A stretch of 33,709 bases of DNA, from contig JAFAWY010000022.1 of NCBI GenBank assembly GCA_019241525.1, positions 1 to 33,709 on the forward strand. Reading direction: 5' to 3'. The stretch is from Pseudonocardiales bacterium. GTDB lineage: Bacteria; Actinomycetota; Actinomycetes; Mycobacteriales; Pseudonocardiaceae. Positions 7,388 to 15,954 of this stretch are shown one piece after another. The notes under the pieces were generated by a model. The model had not been told where the DNA came from. It ran no database searches and worked only from the letters and a program-made list of their open reading frames with translations. How positions within the stretch are numbered: position 1 is the stretch's first letter; every line of letters begins with the position of its first letter. The position numbers were made by a program, and so were the translations under genes.

Positions 7388-7413
7388 AACGTCCTGCCCG
7401 GCACTCACATTCC
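7388..7413 (-). promoter_or_regulatory. Consensus sigma-R promoter of sigR
   Basis: On the minus strand GGAAT (7413-7409) and GTT (7390-7388) are separated by exactly 18 bp, matching the GGAAT-N18-GTT consensus of sigma-R/SigH promoters. Transcription would begin near 7380, about 100-120 bp before the sigR start. This indicates positive autoregulation of sigR-rsrA, as in Streptomyces and mycobacteria. Confidence 0.85.
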
Positions 7414-7481
7414 GCAGTCTGATCACCGTCGGTGCGCGCCGCTGATGGGTTGCGCCGATGCCGGATCTAAGCTGGTTCGCC

Positions 7482-7964
7482 ATGGCAGGGCAGAGCACGC
7501 CCGCGACGACGTTACTGAACCGCTGCGGCATCAACTACCGGCTGCATGCCCATACCCTTGATCACCGCACTGACTCCTACGGGGTGGAGGCGGCGGCAGC
7601 CCTGGGGTTGGCACCACAGCGGGTGTTCAAAACGCTGATCACCGAACTAGACGGGCGGCTGGCAGTCGCGGTCGTTCCCGTCAGTACCCAGCTCGACCTG
7701 CGTGCCCTTGCCGCCGTGATGGGCGCCAAAAAGGCCAAGATGGCGTCCGTAGCCGACGCCGAGAGGGCAACCGGTTACGTCATTGGCGGTATTTCAGCGC
7801 TGGGTCACCGAAAGCAGCTGCCTGTCGTCATCGACATTTCGGTCCAAGATTTCGAGACGGTTTTTTGCAGCGCCGGCCGGCGCGGGCTGCAACTCGAGCT
7901 GGCTCCAAATGCCTTGGTCCAAGCGGCAAAAGCTACCGTCGCGTCGATCGCGACCGCCTCATGA
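7482..7964 (+). CDS. ybaK: YbaK/EbsC-type aminoacyl-tRNA deacylase
   Basis: A 160-aa protein of the YbaK/EbsC (Cys-tRNA(Pro) deacylase) family, which removes wrongly attached cysteine or related amino acids from tRNA in trans. Landmarks are [19 protein letters not shown] near the N-terminus, [16 protein letters not shown] with the conserved lysine of the family, [19 protein letters not shown], and [22 protein letters not shown] at 7482 is preferred because it gives the usual family start; ATG at 7458 would add eight residues. The gene is divergent from sigR and converges with the hydrolase gene 89 bp on. Exact tRNA specificity cannot be read from the sequence. Confidence 0.9.
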   Translation: MAGQSTPATTLLNRCGINYRLHAHTLDHRTDSYGVEAAAALGLAPQRVFKTLITELDGRLAVAVVPVSTQLDLRALAAVMGAKKAKMASVADAERATGYVIGGISALGHRKQLPVVIDISVQDFETVFCSAGRRGLQLELAPNALVQAAKATVASIATAS

Positions 7965-8053
7965 AACATCACCGCTGGCAGCACGGCACGGCGACTACCA
8001 ATCGCAGCTGACTTTGCCGCACAGGTCCGACATGAGCACTGGGACCGTCTACG

Positions 8054-8668
8054 TCAGTCTGTCAAGGCACGCAGCTGGCCCGTCAGCCATGCCGCGACCG
8101 CGCTCTGCAGCATCTCGGGGTCAGCCTTGAGGGAGTGGTCTCCGGGCAACAGCACGACCTCGCGACCTGCGGCAGCTTCGGGACGACCGAAAGGATCCCG
8201 CTCACCCTGCACGACCAGCACCGGCACGGCCACGCCGTCCAATTCCTCCATCCGGCTACGGTCCGGACGCCCAGGCGGGTGCACGGGGAACGCCAGACAC
8301 AGCACGGCGACGGCTGCACCCGCTCGCGCGCTGCGGCAGGCCACTCTGGCCCCAGAGGAACGGCCGCCGAAAATCAAGGGCAGGCCGGAGAACGGTCCCT
8401 CGGACAGATTCCGGCTGATAGCCAACCATGCCTCATCCAGCTGCCGGGTCGGCGCCGGAGCGCGCCGGCCTGCCACCCGGTAAGGCTGGGTAACCAGCGC
8501 CACATGCACCCCCACCGCGGTTGCCGCCCTGGTAGCGGCCATGAGGTCGGGGGTGTTGATCGAACCACCAGCCCCGTGCCCGAGCAGCAACGCTGCATCA
8601 CCTCGCTCGGCGCGGTGCAACTCGACCTTGGCCGGCCCGTGAGGCGTCGCAACGGTCGATCCGGTCAC
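8054..8668 (-). CDS. Alpha/beta hydrolase (KANL3/Tex30-like)
   Basis: A 204-aa protein with an alpha/beta hydrolase fold of the short KANL3/Tex30-like type. LLLGHGAGGSINTP supplies the oxyanion-hole region, IFGGRSSGARVAC the nucleophile elbow (G-R-S-S-G), VQGERDPFG the probable acid and LLPGDHSL the probable catalytic His. The substrate is unknown. The start is GTG at 8668, overlapping the SRAP stop by four bases (GTGA), so the two genes are translationally coupled. Confidence 0.85.
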   Translation of the reverse strand: MTGSTVATPHGPAKVELHRAERGDAALLLGHGAGGSINTPDLMAATRAATAVGVHVALVTQPYRVAGRRAPAPTRQLDEAWLAISRNLSEGPFSGLPLIFGGRSSGARVACRSARAGAAVAVLCLAFPVHPPGRPDRSRMEELDGVAVPVLVVQGERDPFGRPEAAAGREVVLLPGDHSLKADPEMLQSAVAAWLTGQLRALTD

Positions 8669-9420
8669 CGGATGTGGTCCAGGTCGAGCAGCGCTGGCTG
8701 CTCCGGCTCAAGGGATTTAACTAGCTCAGGGCCGCCATGCCGGACATCGTTCACTGCGGTGGACACCGGTCGCAGCTCCAGCGCCTGCACCAGCTGCTCG
8801 GATGGCGGACCGAGCAGCGTACGGGCGTCGTCAGAATCGGGATCAAGCCAGGCCGGCCAGTCGTCCGCAGGCAGGATCAGCGGCATTCGGTCGTGGATGT
8901 CGCGCAGCGGGCCCACCGCGTCGGTGGTCAACACCGCGCAGGTCACCAGCGGCTGCGCCGCCGCATCCGCACCTCGCCAGGTGGACCACAGGCCAGCCAG
9001 CGCCAGCGTGGAGCCATCCGCTGGGGTAATGAAAAACGGCTGTTTGTGGTGGCCGGTGCGCTGCCACTCATACCAGCCGTCGGCCGGTATCAAGCAGCGC
9101 CGCCGCGCCATCGCATCCCGGAATGCGGGCTTGCTGGTGACGCTGTCGGCCCGGGCGTTGATCATCCGGGATCCAATCCCTGGATCCTTGGCCCAGTGCG
9201 GCACCAAGCCCCAACGCATCACCCGGATGCTGCGCACCTTCCGGTCTGGATCGGGATTTCCCTCCGCGTCGCGCGGATGCCGGGTCACCACCGAGAGCAC
9301 TGGCTTGGTGGGCGCGACGTTGTAGTCAGCACCGGGCGCCGCACCGTCGGTGGCGTCAACAGCGTCGAAGTCGACCGCCAACGTCGCGGGATTCTTGGTG
9401 GAGGCGTACCTGCCGCACAT
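8665..9420 (-). CDS. SRAP-domain abasic-site-binding protein (HMCES/YedK family)
   Basis: A 251-aa SRAP protein that crosslinks to abasic sites in single-stranded DNA through the N-terminal cysteine. MCGRYAST places the catalytic C2 directly after the initiator methionine, which fixes the start at 9420. Other family motifs are [50 protein letters not shown] (active-site Glu) and HDRMPLIL (conserved His). It is divergent from aroA with only 40 bp between the starts and is coupled to the hydrolase gene downstream. M. tuberculosis has the homologous gene (Rv3226c) in the same place. The frame remains open upstream to 10533, but that part is antisense to aroA. Confidence 0.95.
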   Translation of the reverse strand: MCGRYASTKNPATLAVDFDAVDATDGAAPGADYNVAPTKPVLSVVTRHPRDAEGNPDPDRKVRSIRVMRWGLVPHWAKDPGIGSRMINARADSVTSKPAFRDAMARRRCLIPADGWYEWQRTGHHKQPFFITPADGSTLALAGLWSTWRGADAAAQPLVTCAVLTTDAVGPLRDIHDRMPLILPADDWPAWLDPDSDDARTLLGPPSEQLVQALELRPVSTAVNDVRHGGPELVKSLEPEQPALLDLDHIR

Positions 9421-9460
9421 AGCCTCATCGTGGCATGGTGCCCTGCGCGATGATGGCGCC

Positions 9461-10753
9461 ATGACCATCTCCACCCAGCTGCCCTGGACCGCGCCGCTGG
9501 CCGGCGGACCGGTGCGGGCCACCGTCACCGTCCCGGGATCGAAATCGATCACCAACCGGGCGCTGTTGCTCACCGCGCTAAGCGGAAGCGGCGGCACCAT
9601 CCGGCGGGCGCTACGCAGCCGGGACACCGATCTGATGGCTGGCGCTCTGGAGGCGATGGGAGTAGCGGTGACCAGCCAAGGCGCTGACCTCCACGTCGCC
9701 GCGCACAGCGGGCTGCACGGGACCGCCACAGTGGACTGCGGGCTGGCCGGAACCGTGATGAGGTTTGTGCCGCCGCTCGCTGCGTTGGCTGACGGCCCGA
9801 TTCGTTTCGACGGTGACGAGCGGGCCCGGCAGCGGCCGATGAGCGCGATGCTGGGTGCGCTGCGCGCGCTGGGTTGCCGGGTGGACGGGGACTCATTGCC
9901 CTTCGTGCTGCACGGCACCGGCCGGCTGCCTGGCGGGGAGGTATGCATTGACGCGTCCAGCTCGTCGCAGTTCGTCTCCGGACTGCTGCTGTCCGCCGCG
10001 GGGTATGACGGCGGCATCACGGTCCGCCATGACGGTCCCCCGGTGCCGTCCCGGCCGCATATCGACATGACCGTGCAGATGCTGGCCGATCGTGGCGTTG
10101 AGGTGCACTCCGACGGCGCGACATGGTGGCAGGTGTCCCCGGGCCCCGTCGCCGGCGGTGACTTCGATGTCGAGCCGGACCTGTCCAATGCCACGGTGTT
10201 CCTGGCGGCCGCCGCGGTCACCGGTGGGCAGGTCACCGTGCCAGGCTGGCCAGTGCGCACCACCCAGGCCGGCGACGCGATCCGCCCGTTGCTGGTGCAG
10301 ATGGGATGCATCGTGGAGCTGCACGAGCGCGGGCTGACCGTGTCCGGTCCCGAGCGGCTCAACGGCCTCGACGCCGATCTGCATGACATCGGGGAGCTGA
10401 CCCCGACCATCGCGGCGCTGGCGGCGCTGGCGACAACACCGTCGCGGCTGCGGGGTATCGCGCACCTGCGTGGGCATGAAACCGACCGGCTGGCTGCGCT
10501 GGCCATCGAGATCGGTGCGCTGGGCGGTGACATCCGGGAGATGCCCGACGGCCTGGAGATCCATCCCCGACCGTTGCGCAGCGACCCTGGCCGTCCTTGG
10601 GGCGCCTACGCCGATCACCGGATAGCGACCGCGGGCGCGATCCTAGGCCTCGTGGTACCCGGGATCGCGGTGGATGACATCGCCACGACAGACAAGACGC
10701 TGCCACAATTCCCGGCGACATGGGCGGCGATGCTGGCAGGTGGTGACGGCTGA
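9461..10753 (+). CDS. aroA: 3-phosphoshikimate 1-carboxyvinyltransferase (EPSP synthase)
   Basis: A 430-aa EPSP synthase that joins phosphoenolpyruvate to shikimate 3-phosphate in aromatic amino acid synthesis. The shikimate phosphate-binding motif [13 protein letters not shown] holds K28. [17 protein letters not shown] is the PEP loop, [16 protein letters not shown] the second signature, and [28 protein letters not shown] and [12 protein letters not shown] follow in the normal order. [17 protein letters not shown] and [12 protein letters not shown] close the protein. ATG at 9461 gives the normal family N-terminus. Its stop at 10751-10753 overlaps the reading frame that encodes the upstream part of rsgA. 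Confidence 0.97.
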   Translation: MTISTQLPWTAPLAGGPVRATVTVPGSKSITNRALLLTALSGSGGTIRRALRSRDTDLMAGALEAMGVAVTSQGADLHVAAHSGLHGTATVDCGLAGTVMRFVPPLAALADGPIRFDGDERARQRPMSAMLGALRALGCRVDGDSLPFVLHGTGRLPGGEVCIDASSSSQFVSGLLLSAAGYDGGITVRHDGPPVPSRPHIDMTVQMLADRGVEVHSDGATWWQVSPGPVAGGDFDVEPDLSNATVFLAAAAVTGGQVTVPGWPVRTTQAGDAIRPLLVQMGCIVELHERGLTVSGPERLNGLDADLHDIGELTPTIAALAALATTPSRLRGIAHLRGHETDRLAALAIEIGALGGDIREMPDGLEIHPRPLRSDPGRPWGAYADHRIATAGAILGLVVPGIAVDDIATTDKTLPQFPATWAAMLAGGDG

Positions 10754-10881
10754 GCCGACCAGGGAGCGCACCGCGGCGCGCTCAGAGTCTCGATGAGTCG
10801 GACGTCCGGGTCCGGCCGGGCCGGAGCGGTTCTCGGCCCCGCACCAAGCGCCGTCCCGATCACTCAGACGCAGCAGCCGCG

Positions 10882-11760
10882 ATGGTCGTCGCGGTGGATC
10901 GCGGCCGCTGGACGTGTGCACCTGACCACGATCCAACCCTGCGGGTGACCGCCATGCGGGCCCGTGAACTCGGGCGCACGCCAGTGGTCGTGGGAGACCG
11001 GGTCGGACTGGTCGGCGACGTCAGCGGCGCACCGGATGCTCTCGCGCGTATCGTTCGGGTCGACGAGAGAACCAGCGTGCTGCGCCGGACCGCCGACGAC
11101 ACCGACCCCTACGAACGCATCGTGGTCGCCAACGCCGAGCAGCTGCTGATCGTGGCGTCGCTGGCGGACCCACCGCCGCGCTTCGGGCTGATCGACCGCA
11201 CCCTGGTCGCTGCCTACGCCGGCGGCCTGGAACCGGTGCTCTGCCTGACCAAACGAGATCTCGCACCACCAGACGCCGTGCTCGAGCACTATGCAGCGCT
11301 GGAGTTGCCGGTGCTGGTGACCAGCCCGGAGATCGGGGTCGATGCGGTGCGCGCCCAGCTGGCGGACCGGGTGTCGGCCCTGGTTGGGCACTCCGGAGTG
11401 GGCAAATCGACGCTGGTGAACCGGCTGGTGCCCGACGCGTTGCGGGCCACCGCCGCGGTCAGTGCGGTGGGTAAGGGTCGGCACACCTCCAGCTCGGCCG
11501 TGGCGCTGCCGCTACCGGACGGTGGGTGGGTGATCGATACACCGGGGATCCGCTCCTTCGGGCTGGCGCACGTGACGCCGGACGACGTGGTCCGTGCCTT
11601 CGGGGATCTCGCTGAGGCGATCGTGGATTGCCCCCGCGGTTGTACCCATCTCGGACCTCCCGCAGACCCGGAATGCGCGCTGGACAACCTTCAGGGCGCG
11701 GCCTACCGCCGGGCGATGTCCGTACGGCGCCTGCTCGCCGCGCTCGCGGATTCAGGTTGA
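10882..11760 (+). CDS. rsgA: Ribosome small-subunit GTPase RsgA
   Basis: Circularly permuted GTPase assisting 30S maturation. From the ATG at 10882 it has 292 aa: an OB-fold (about 1-65), TKRD (G4, 123-126), P-loop GHSGVGKST (169-177), DTPG (G3, 219-222) and a zinc site using C250, C254, H256 and C265. Family members carry about 30 more N-terminal residues, and these are encoded in frame just upstream (DESDVRVRPGRSGSRPRTKR, 10792-10851). That frame is open back to 10747 but has no ATG, GTG or TTG; only a CTG at 10750, overlapping the aroA stop and preceded by AGGTGG, could serve. Either a CTG start is used, or translation begins at 10882 with a shortened N-terminus. Confidence 0.93.
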   Translation: MVVAVDRGRWTCAPDHDPTLRVTAMRARELGRTPVVVGDRVGLVGDVSGAPDALARIVRVDERTSVLRRTADDTDPYERIVVANAEQLLIVASLADPPPRFGLIDRTLVAAYAGGLEPVLCLTKRDLAPPDAVLEHYAALELPVLVTSPEIGVDAVRAQLADRVSALVGHSGVGKSTLVNRLVPDALRATAAVSAVGKGRHTSSSAVALPLPDGGWVIDTPGIRSFGLAHVTPDDVVRAFGDLAEAIVDCPRGCTHLGPPADPECALDNLQGAAYRRAMSVRRLLAALADSG

Positions 11761-11789
11761 TCTGGCCGCTGGGCCGCTGGCACCGTCGT

Positions 11790-12299
11790 ATGGTGCTCGT
11801 CGAGGTGACCATCACCCACCTGGAGATGACGTCTCGTGACCAGCTCGTCGCGGGCAAGCTGCCGCCGGCTGACATCGCGCTGCACCCTGCCGGCGTGGAC
11901 GCGCTGGCACTGATCCGCTCAACCCACAACCGGATTGCCGCAGCGCATCATTGGTTAAGCCTGGGATGGTCCGAACAGCGGTGGATGAACCTGCTGGACC
12001 GGCCTGGCGTGCAGTGCTGGATCGCGCGGGTCGATGTGGACATCATCGGCTTGATAATCATGCAGCGGCATGCGCGAGGCGACGTTGAGATCACCAAATT
12101 CGGGCTGGTTCCGGAATGGGTGGGTCGAGGATTCGGCGGCCACCTGCTGACCCTGGCCACCCAGCTCGCGTGGGGCCTTGGTTCAGTGGACCGGGTGTGG
12201 CTGGCCACCACATCGATCGATCACCCGCATGCCCTGAGTAACTACCGTGCCCGTGGGTTTCGCCCGTTCCGCGTCGAGCGTGCGCCACGTCAGGTATAG
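11790..12299 (+). CDS. GNAT-family N-acetyltransferase
   Basis: A 169-aa acetyltransferase of the GNAT superfamily. The VTITHLEMTSRDQL start resembles a common actinobacterial GNAT subfamily. The acetyl-CoA-binding motif appears as FGLVPEWVGRGFGGHLLTLA, with the R-G-x-G-G turn, and a C-terminal HPHALSNYRARGF motif completes the fold. The substrate is unknown. ATG at 11790 is adopted; GTG at 11805 is possible. The gene follows rsgA after 29 bp and converges with pruA only 9 bp away, with no visible terminator. Confidence 0.85.
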   Translation: MVLVEVTITHLEMTSRDQLVAGKLPPADIALHPAGVDALALIRSTHNRIAAAHHWLSLGWSEQRWMNLLDRPGVQCWIARVDVDIIGLIIMQRHARGDVEITKFGLVPEWVGRGFGGHLLTLATQLAWGLGSVDRVWLATTSIDHPHALSNYRARGFRPFRVERAPRQV

Positions 12300-12308
12300 C
12301 CTGGACGA

Positions 12309-13940
12309 CTATTCGATCATGTGCGGATAGGTGTACTCGTGGGGCGGGTCGAAGGTCTCCTTGATGGTGCGGGCGCTGATCCAGCGAAGCAGGTTGAGCA
12401 TGGAACCGGCCTTGTCGTTGGTGCCCGAGGCACGGGAACCGCCGAAGGGCTGGCGGCCCACAATCGCGCCGGTCGGCTTGTCGTTGACATAGAAGTTGCC
12501 TGCAGTGAAGCGCAACGCTCCTTGGGCTTGGGTGATCGCCTGCCGGTCGGAGGCGAATACCGCGCCGGTCAGGGCGTAGGGGCCGGTGGAGTCGACCAGG
12601 TCAAGGATTGCCGGGTAGTCGCCGTCGGGGTAGACGTGCACCGCCAGAATGGGTCCGAAATATTCCGTCGTGAATACCTCGTGCTTGGGGTCGCCGGCGA
12701 GCAGGACCGTCGGTTGCACGAACCAGCCCTGCGAGTCGTCACAGTGGCCGCCGGCAAGGACGTCGATCGACGGATCGGTGGCGACTCTGGCCAGCACGTC
12801 GCGGTGTTTGGCAAAAGCTCGGGCGTCGATTACCGCGCCACCGAAGTTCGACAGATCCGCGACATCGCCGTATTTGATCGTGCGTGTGGTGTCGGCAAGC
12901 TGTTGTCGTAAACCGCCGTCCCAAAGCGAGCGGGCAACGTAAGCGCGGGAGACCGCTGAACACTTCTGCCCCTGGTATTCAAACGCTCCCCGGACCAGAG
13001 CGGTGGTCACCGCCGCCGGCTCGGCCGAAGGATGCGCCACCAGGTAGTTCTTACCGCCGGTCTCCCCCACAACGCGCGGGTAACTGCGGTAGCCGTCCAG
13101 ATGGTCGGCGATCGTGCGCCAGAGCGTCTTGAAGGTCGCCGTCGACCCGGTGAAGTGCAATCCAGCAAAGTCTGTATTTGTCAATGCGACCTCGCTGACG
13201 GCTGCGCCATCCCCGGTCACCATGTTGATCACCCCAGGTGGTAGCCCGGCGGCCTCGAGCAGTCGCATCGTGTAGTGCGCAGCGAGTTGCTGGGTAGGGG
13301 TGGGCTTCCACACCACCGTGTTGCCCATCAGCGCAGGCGCGGTGGGCAGGTTAGCGGCGATCGCGGTGAAGTTGAACGGGGTGATCGCGGTGACGAACCC
13401 GTCGAGCGGTCGGTAGTCCATCCGGTTCCATTCGCCGGGTACCGAGTTCGGCTGTTCTTGGAGAATTCCACGCGCGTAGTGCACGTTGAACCGCCAGAAG
13501 TCGATCAGCTCGCAGGCTGCGTCGATCTCGGCCTGCTGCACGGACTTCGACTGGCCGAGCATGGTGGCCGCGTTGAGCGTGTCGCGCCACGGGCCGGCCG
13601 CGAGATCCGCGGCGCGCAGCAGGATCGCTGCCCGCTCGTCGAACGGCGTATCGCGCCAGGCGGCCGCCGCTTGTGTCGCAGCCCGGACGGCATCGGCGAC
13701 GTCAGTCTCGCTGGCCTGGGCGCTGATGCCCAGCACGTGGGCATGCCGGTGCGGGACCACCACGGTGAACGGTTGGCCTGCAGCCATGCGCTGCATCCCG
13801 CCGATGGTCATCGTCAGATCGGGCTGCTGGTCAGCCAGCTCGGTCAACCTGCGGATCAGTGACTTCCGCTCCTCAGTCTGCGGCGCGTAGCTGCGGACTG
13901 GTTCGTTACGCGGGGCTGGCGTGGACGTGATCGCGTCCAT
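12309..13940 (-). CDS. pruA: 1-pyrroline-5-carboxylate dehydrogenase (glutamate semialdehyde dehydrogenase)
   Basis: A 543-aa aldehyde dehydrogenase that oxidises glutamate semialdehyde to glutamate, the second step of proline breakdown. Signatures include DFWRFNVHYARGIL, GEWNRMDYRPLDGFV, ITPFNFTAIAANLPTAPALM, the NAD-binding HFTGSTATFK, the glutamate motif VVGETGGKNYLV and the catalytic cysteine in EYQGQKCSAVSRAYV near residue 320. FYVNDKPTGAIVGRQPFGGS is the C-terminal signature. It resembles M. tuberculosis PruA along its length. ATG at 13940 is preceded by GGGAGG at the right spacing. No proline dehydrogenase or regulator lies nearby. The 22-bp-phased repeat array begins 34 bp upstream. 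Confidence 0.97.
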   Translation of the reverse strand: MDAITSTPAPRNEPVRSYAPQTEERKSLIRRLTELADQQPDLTMTIGGMQRMAAGQPFTVVVPHRHAHVLGISAQASETDVADAVRAATQAAAAWRDTPFDERAAILLRAADLAAGPWRDTLNAATMLGQSKSVQQAEIDAACELIDFWRFNVHYARGILQEQPNSVPGEWNRMDYRPLDGFVTAITPFNFTAIAANLPTAPALMGNTVVWKPTPTQQLAAHYTMRLLEAAGLPPGVINMVTGDGAAVSEVALTNTDFAGLHFTGSTATFKTLWRTIADHLDGYRSYPRVVGETGGKNYLVAHPSAEPAAVTTALVRGAFEYQGQKCSAVSRAYVARSLWDGGLRQQLADTTRTIKYGDVADLSNFGGAVIDARAFAKHRDVLARVATDPSIDVLAGGHCDDSQGWFVQPTVLLAGDPKHEVFTTEYFGPILAVHVYPDGDYPAILDLVDSTGPYALTGAVFASDRQAITQAQGALRFTAGNFYVNDKPTGAIVGRQPFGGSRASGTNDKAGSMLNLLRWISARTIKETFDPPHEYTYPHMIE

Positions 13941-13974
13941 CGGAACCTCCCTGCTTGTCCTCCCCAAGCCCGCC

Positions 13975-14248
13975 GTGTCGGGCTCTCCTCCCCAGTGTGT
14001 CGCGCTCTTGTCCTCGGTGTGTCGCGCCCCGGTGCGCCGCGTGTCGCGCTTTCCTGCTCACCGTGTCGCTCCCCGGTGCGTGCTCTGTCGAACCATGACG
14101 CTCGGTGCCGGGTCGCTGGAGATCGCCACCGTCAATGGTGTGCAGCCGTCCCCGCGGCCGCAACAACACGGGAGCCCGACACGCCAAGCGTGAGAGCGCG
14201 ACACACCGCGCACCGGGGAGCGACACGGCGAGCAGGGAAGCGCGACAC
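13975..14248. repeat. 22-bp-phased GTGTCG array A (two facing arms)
   Basis: Left arm: GTGTCG at 13975, 13997, 14019, 14041 and 14063, plus CTGTCG at 14085, all exactly 22 bp apart and mostly continuing as GTGTCGCGC. Right arm: the complement CGACAC at 14177, 14199, 14221 and 14243, also 22 bp apart. An 86-bp spacer separates the arms. The 16 bases between cores are degenerate but tend toward pyrimidine-rich then GTGC/CTGC then CGG or CC. The right arm ends 20 bp from the stop of the DUF6912-type gene, and the left arm begins 34 bp before pruA. It is not a CRISPR: the cores are too short and the spacers resemble each other. Confidence 0.85.
14041..14248. repeat. 40-bp inverted repeat inside array A
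   Basis: 14041-14080 and the reverse complement of 14209-14248 agree at 38 of 40 positions, with differences at the 12th and 20th bases. The 128-bp centre contains further array units and the spacer. A minus-strand transcript running from the DUF6912-type gene toward pruA could fold into a 40-bp stem. This similarity far exceeds that between other units, suggesting recent duplication or selection for pairing. Confidence 0.85.
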
Positions 14249-14268
14249 GTCGGCACGAGGCGCGGGGG

Positions 14269-14772
14269 TTAGAGCAACTCAAGCAGGAAGGCAATCTCCT
14301 GGGTGGCATACCAGGCCATCTCGTGGTCCTCTGCGCTGCCAAGGGTGAACTCGGCATCTGGATCGCCGAGGTCAGCAGCATCCACAACCGCTGCCGCGGT
14401 GCGCACCGCATCCTCAGCCTCGGCCAGGTCGACGTGCACGGCGGCGACTGCGGATAGTGGTACCGGACCGGCAACCGCAACCGCGGCATCATCAAGATCA
14501 GCGCGCATCCGTACCGGCTCGACATCGGCCGCGACCACCACACGCCGCGGGAGCACCGCCGGGTTACCGTCTAGCTCGGCGGCTAGCAGCCGCAACGACG
14601 CCCGGGCGGCCTCGTTCATCGCCGCGTACTCCAGTTCCTCGGTATCCCCGGCAGCATAGGATTCGCGAAGCATCGGGGTTACGGCAAAGGCCGTGCCGGC
14701 AACCGGAACCAATTCGCCGGACTCGACGAGGCTACGCAGCGTCGCAAGCGTGGCGGGAATGTAGACCCTCAT
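14269..14772 (-). CDS. DUF6912-type conserved protein
   Basis: A 167-aa protein beginning MRVYIPATLATLRSLVESGE, a start I associate with the actinobacterial DUF6912 family. The middle (ELEYAAMNEAARASLRLLAA) is helical; the second half alternates VVVAADVEP, VPLSAVAAVHVDLAEAEDAV and DHEMAWYATQEIAFLLELL, the last resembling the conserved end of the family. Function is unknown. ATG at 14772 is favoured by this N-terminus; the frame stays open to 14820. It is divergent from the SpoU gene (108 bp) and its stop is followed after 20 bp by array A. Confidence 0.75.
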   Translation of the reverse strand: MRVYIPATLATLRSLVESGELVPVAGTAFAVTPMLRESYAAGDTEELEYAAMNEAARASLRLLAAELDGNPAVLPRRVVVAADVEPVRMRADLDDAAVAVAGPVPLSAVAAVHVDLAEAEDAVRTAAAVVDAADLGDPDAEFTLGSAEDHEMAWYATQEIAFLLELL

Positions 14773-14868
14773 CGGCGAAACGTCGCCTCTCTGTACCGGG
14801 TCCTCCACTGGCGAGAACAACGCACAAGACTAGATCACCGCCGGCCGCGACCTCCGTGGACGTCGGCT

Positions 14869-14874
14869 TACCCT
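14869..14874 (+). promoter_or_regulatory. Possible -10 element for a leaderless SpoU mRNA
   Basis: TACCCT fits the actinobacterial TANNNT -10 pattern and ends six bases before the GTG start at 14881, the spacing expected for a leaderless transcript. No Shine-Dalgarno sequence is present at the start and no clear -35 was seen. Confidence 0.4.
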
Positions 14875-14880
14875 GAGTAC

Positions 14881-15738
14881 GTGCGCTCTCCCGACGATCA
14901 GCTCGGTGGCCCGGCCGACCGGCAGGGCGCGAGCCCGAGAGACCTCTTCATCACCGTCTACGGCCGTAAACCAGTGCTGGAGGCGCTGAGCGACCCGACG
15001 CTGACCGTCGACAAGGTAATCATGGCCGTGCACGCCCGAGGGGATATCGTCGCGGAGATCATCGACGCAGCAGCGCGCCGCCAAATACCGGTGCAGCGGG
15101 CATCGGCGCACCGGGTGAAGGTCTTGGCTGGCAACGGGCGGCACGACCAGGGTGTGCTGGCTGACGTCAAGGCACCCCGCATGCGGCCGCTGGATAGCGG
15201 GTTGGCCACGCTGGGCAGCACGGCGGCGGTGCTAGTTCTCGATGCGATCACCAATCCGGCCAACGTGGGCATGATCCTGCGTACCGCCACCGCCGCCGGG
15301 ATGGATGGCGTCGTCCTGCCGCGCAGAGGGGTACCGGCGATCGATCCGCTCGTGATCAAAGCATCGGCAGGGGTGGCATTCCATGCCCCGGTGCTGCGCG
15401 CTGCCACTGCGGAGCAAGGTTGCGCCACGCTGCGCGCTGCTGGCTTCGCCGTACTCGGGCTGTCTGCCTCGGCGCCTGGAGCGCGCTCACTGTTCAACCA
15501 CGCACCACCGCCACGGGTGGCCTATGTGCTGGGCAACGAGAGCGCAGGCCTGTCCCCTGGCATCACCGCATACCTCACCGGCCGGGTCAGCATCCCGATG
15601 GCTGGCAACGTCGAGTCCCTCAACGTTGCCAGCGCCGCTGCGGTGGTGTGTTTCGACTGGGCTCGTCGACGTGCTGGCAGCTGGCCCAGTGGCCAGCGTC
15701 CCCCGCGCGGCCGTAGACATCACCAGATACCGAAGTAA
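14881..15738 (+). CDS. SpoU/TrmH-family RNA 2'-O-methyltransferase
   Basis: A 285-aa SPOUT methyltransferase. Residues about 25-100 form the substrate-binding domain (VYGRKPVLEAL, VQRASAHRVKVLAGNGRHDQ). The knotted catalytic domain shows motif 1 (DAITNPANVGMILRTATAAG), motif 2 (AYVLGNESAGLSPGI) and motif 3 (VSIPMAGNVESLNVASAAAV), which together bind S-adenosylmethionine. Such proteins methylate 2'-O-ribose in rRNA or tRNA; the target is not evident. The last 25 residues are basic and low in complexity. GTG at 14881 directly follows a TACCCT -10 candidate, suggesting a leaderless mRNA. Confidence 0.9.
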   Translation: MRSPDDQLGGPADRQGASPRDLFITVYGRKPVLEALSDPTLTVDKVIMAVHARGDIVAEIIDAAARRQIPVQRASAHRVKVLAGNGRHDQGVLADVKAPRMRPLDSGLATLGSTAAVLVLDAITNPANVGMILRTATAAGMDGVVLPRRGVPAIDPLVIKASAGVAFHAPVLRAATAEQGCATLRAAGFAVLGLSASAPGARSLFNHAPPPRVAYVLGNESAGLSPGITAYLTGRVSIPMAGNVESLNVASAAAVVCFDWARRRAGSWPSGQRPPRGRRHHQIPK

Positions 15739-15779
15739 GCCGGTAGAGCGCAAATCTGTACCCGGTCCGGCGACAGGTG

Positions 15780-15809
15780 CTGACAACGCTCTGCAACCGG
15801 ATGCATACT
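15780..15809 (+). promoter_or_regulatory. Candidate housekeeping promoter
   Basis: CTGACA (15780-15785) and CATACT (15804-15809) are spaced by 18 bp and match TTGACA/TATAAT at five and four of six positions. It lies about 145 bp before the TTG start of the DUF6459-type gene. Confidence 0.35.
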
Positions 15810-15954
15810 CAGCGCTACCGGCTCGGAGCCCCTCCTCCGACTGGTGCCCCGCGGTCCTGGCGCCGACGCCAGCGGCCGCCGCCACGGCGTCTCCGGCCCC
15901 GCCGTCGATTGATCGCGCTCACCCGCGCGCGGTCTTCCCGACGAGGAGGCTTCG

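Noticed and set aside
9421-10533. Upstream extension of the SRAP frame (minus strand)
   Set aside because: It is antisense to aroA, and SRAP proteins require the cysteine right after the initiator methionine, which fixes the start at 9420.
13975-14248. CRISPR array
   Set aside because: Conserved cores are only 6-9 bp, the intervening 16 bp resemble each other, both orientations occur, and no cas genes are present.
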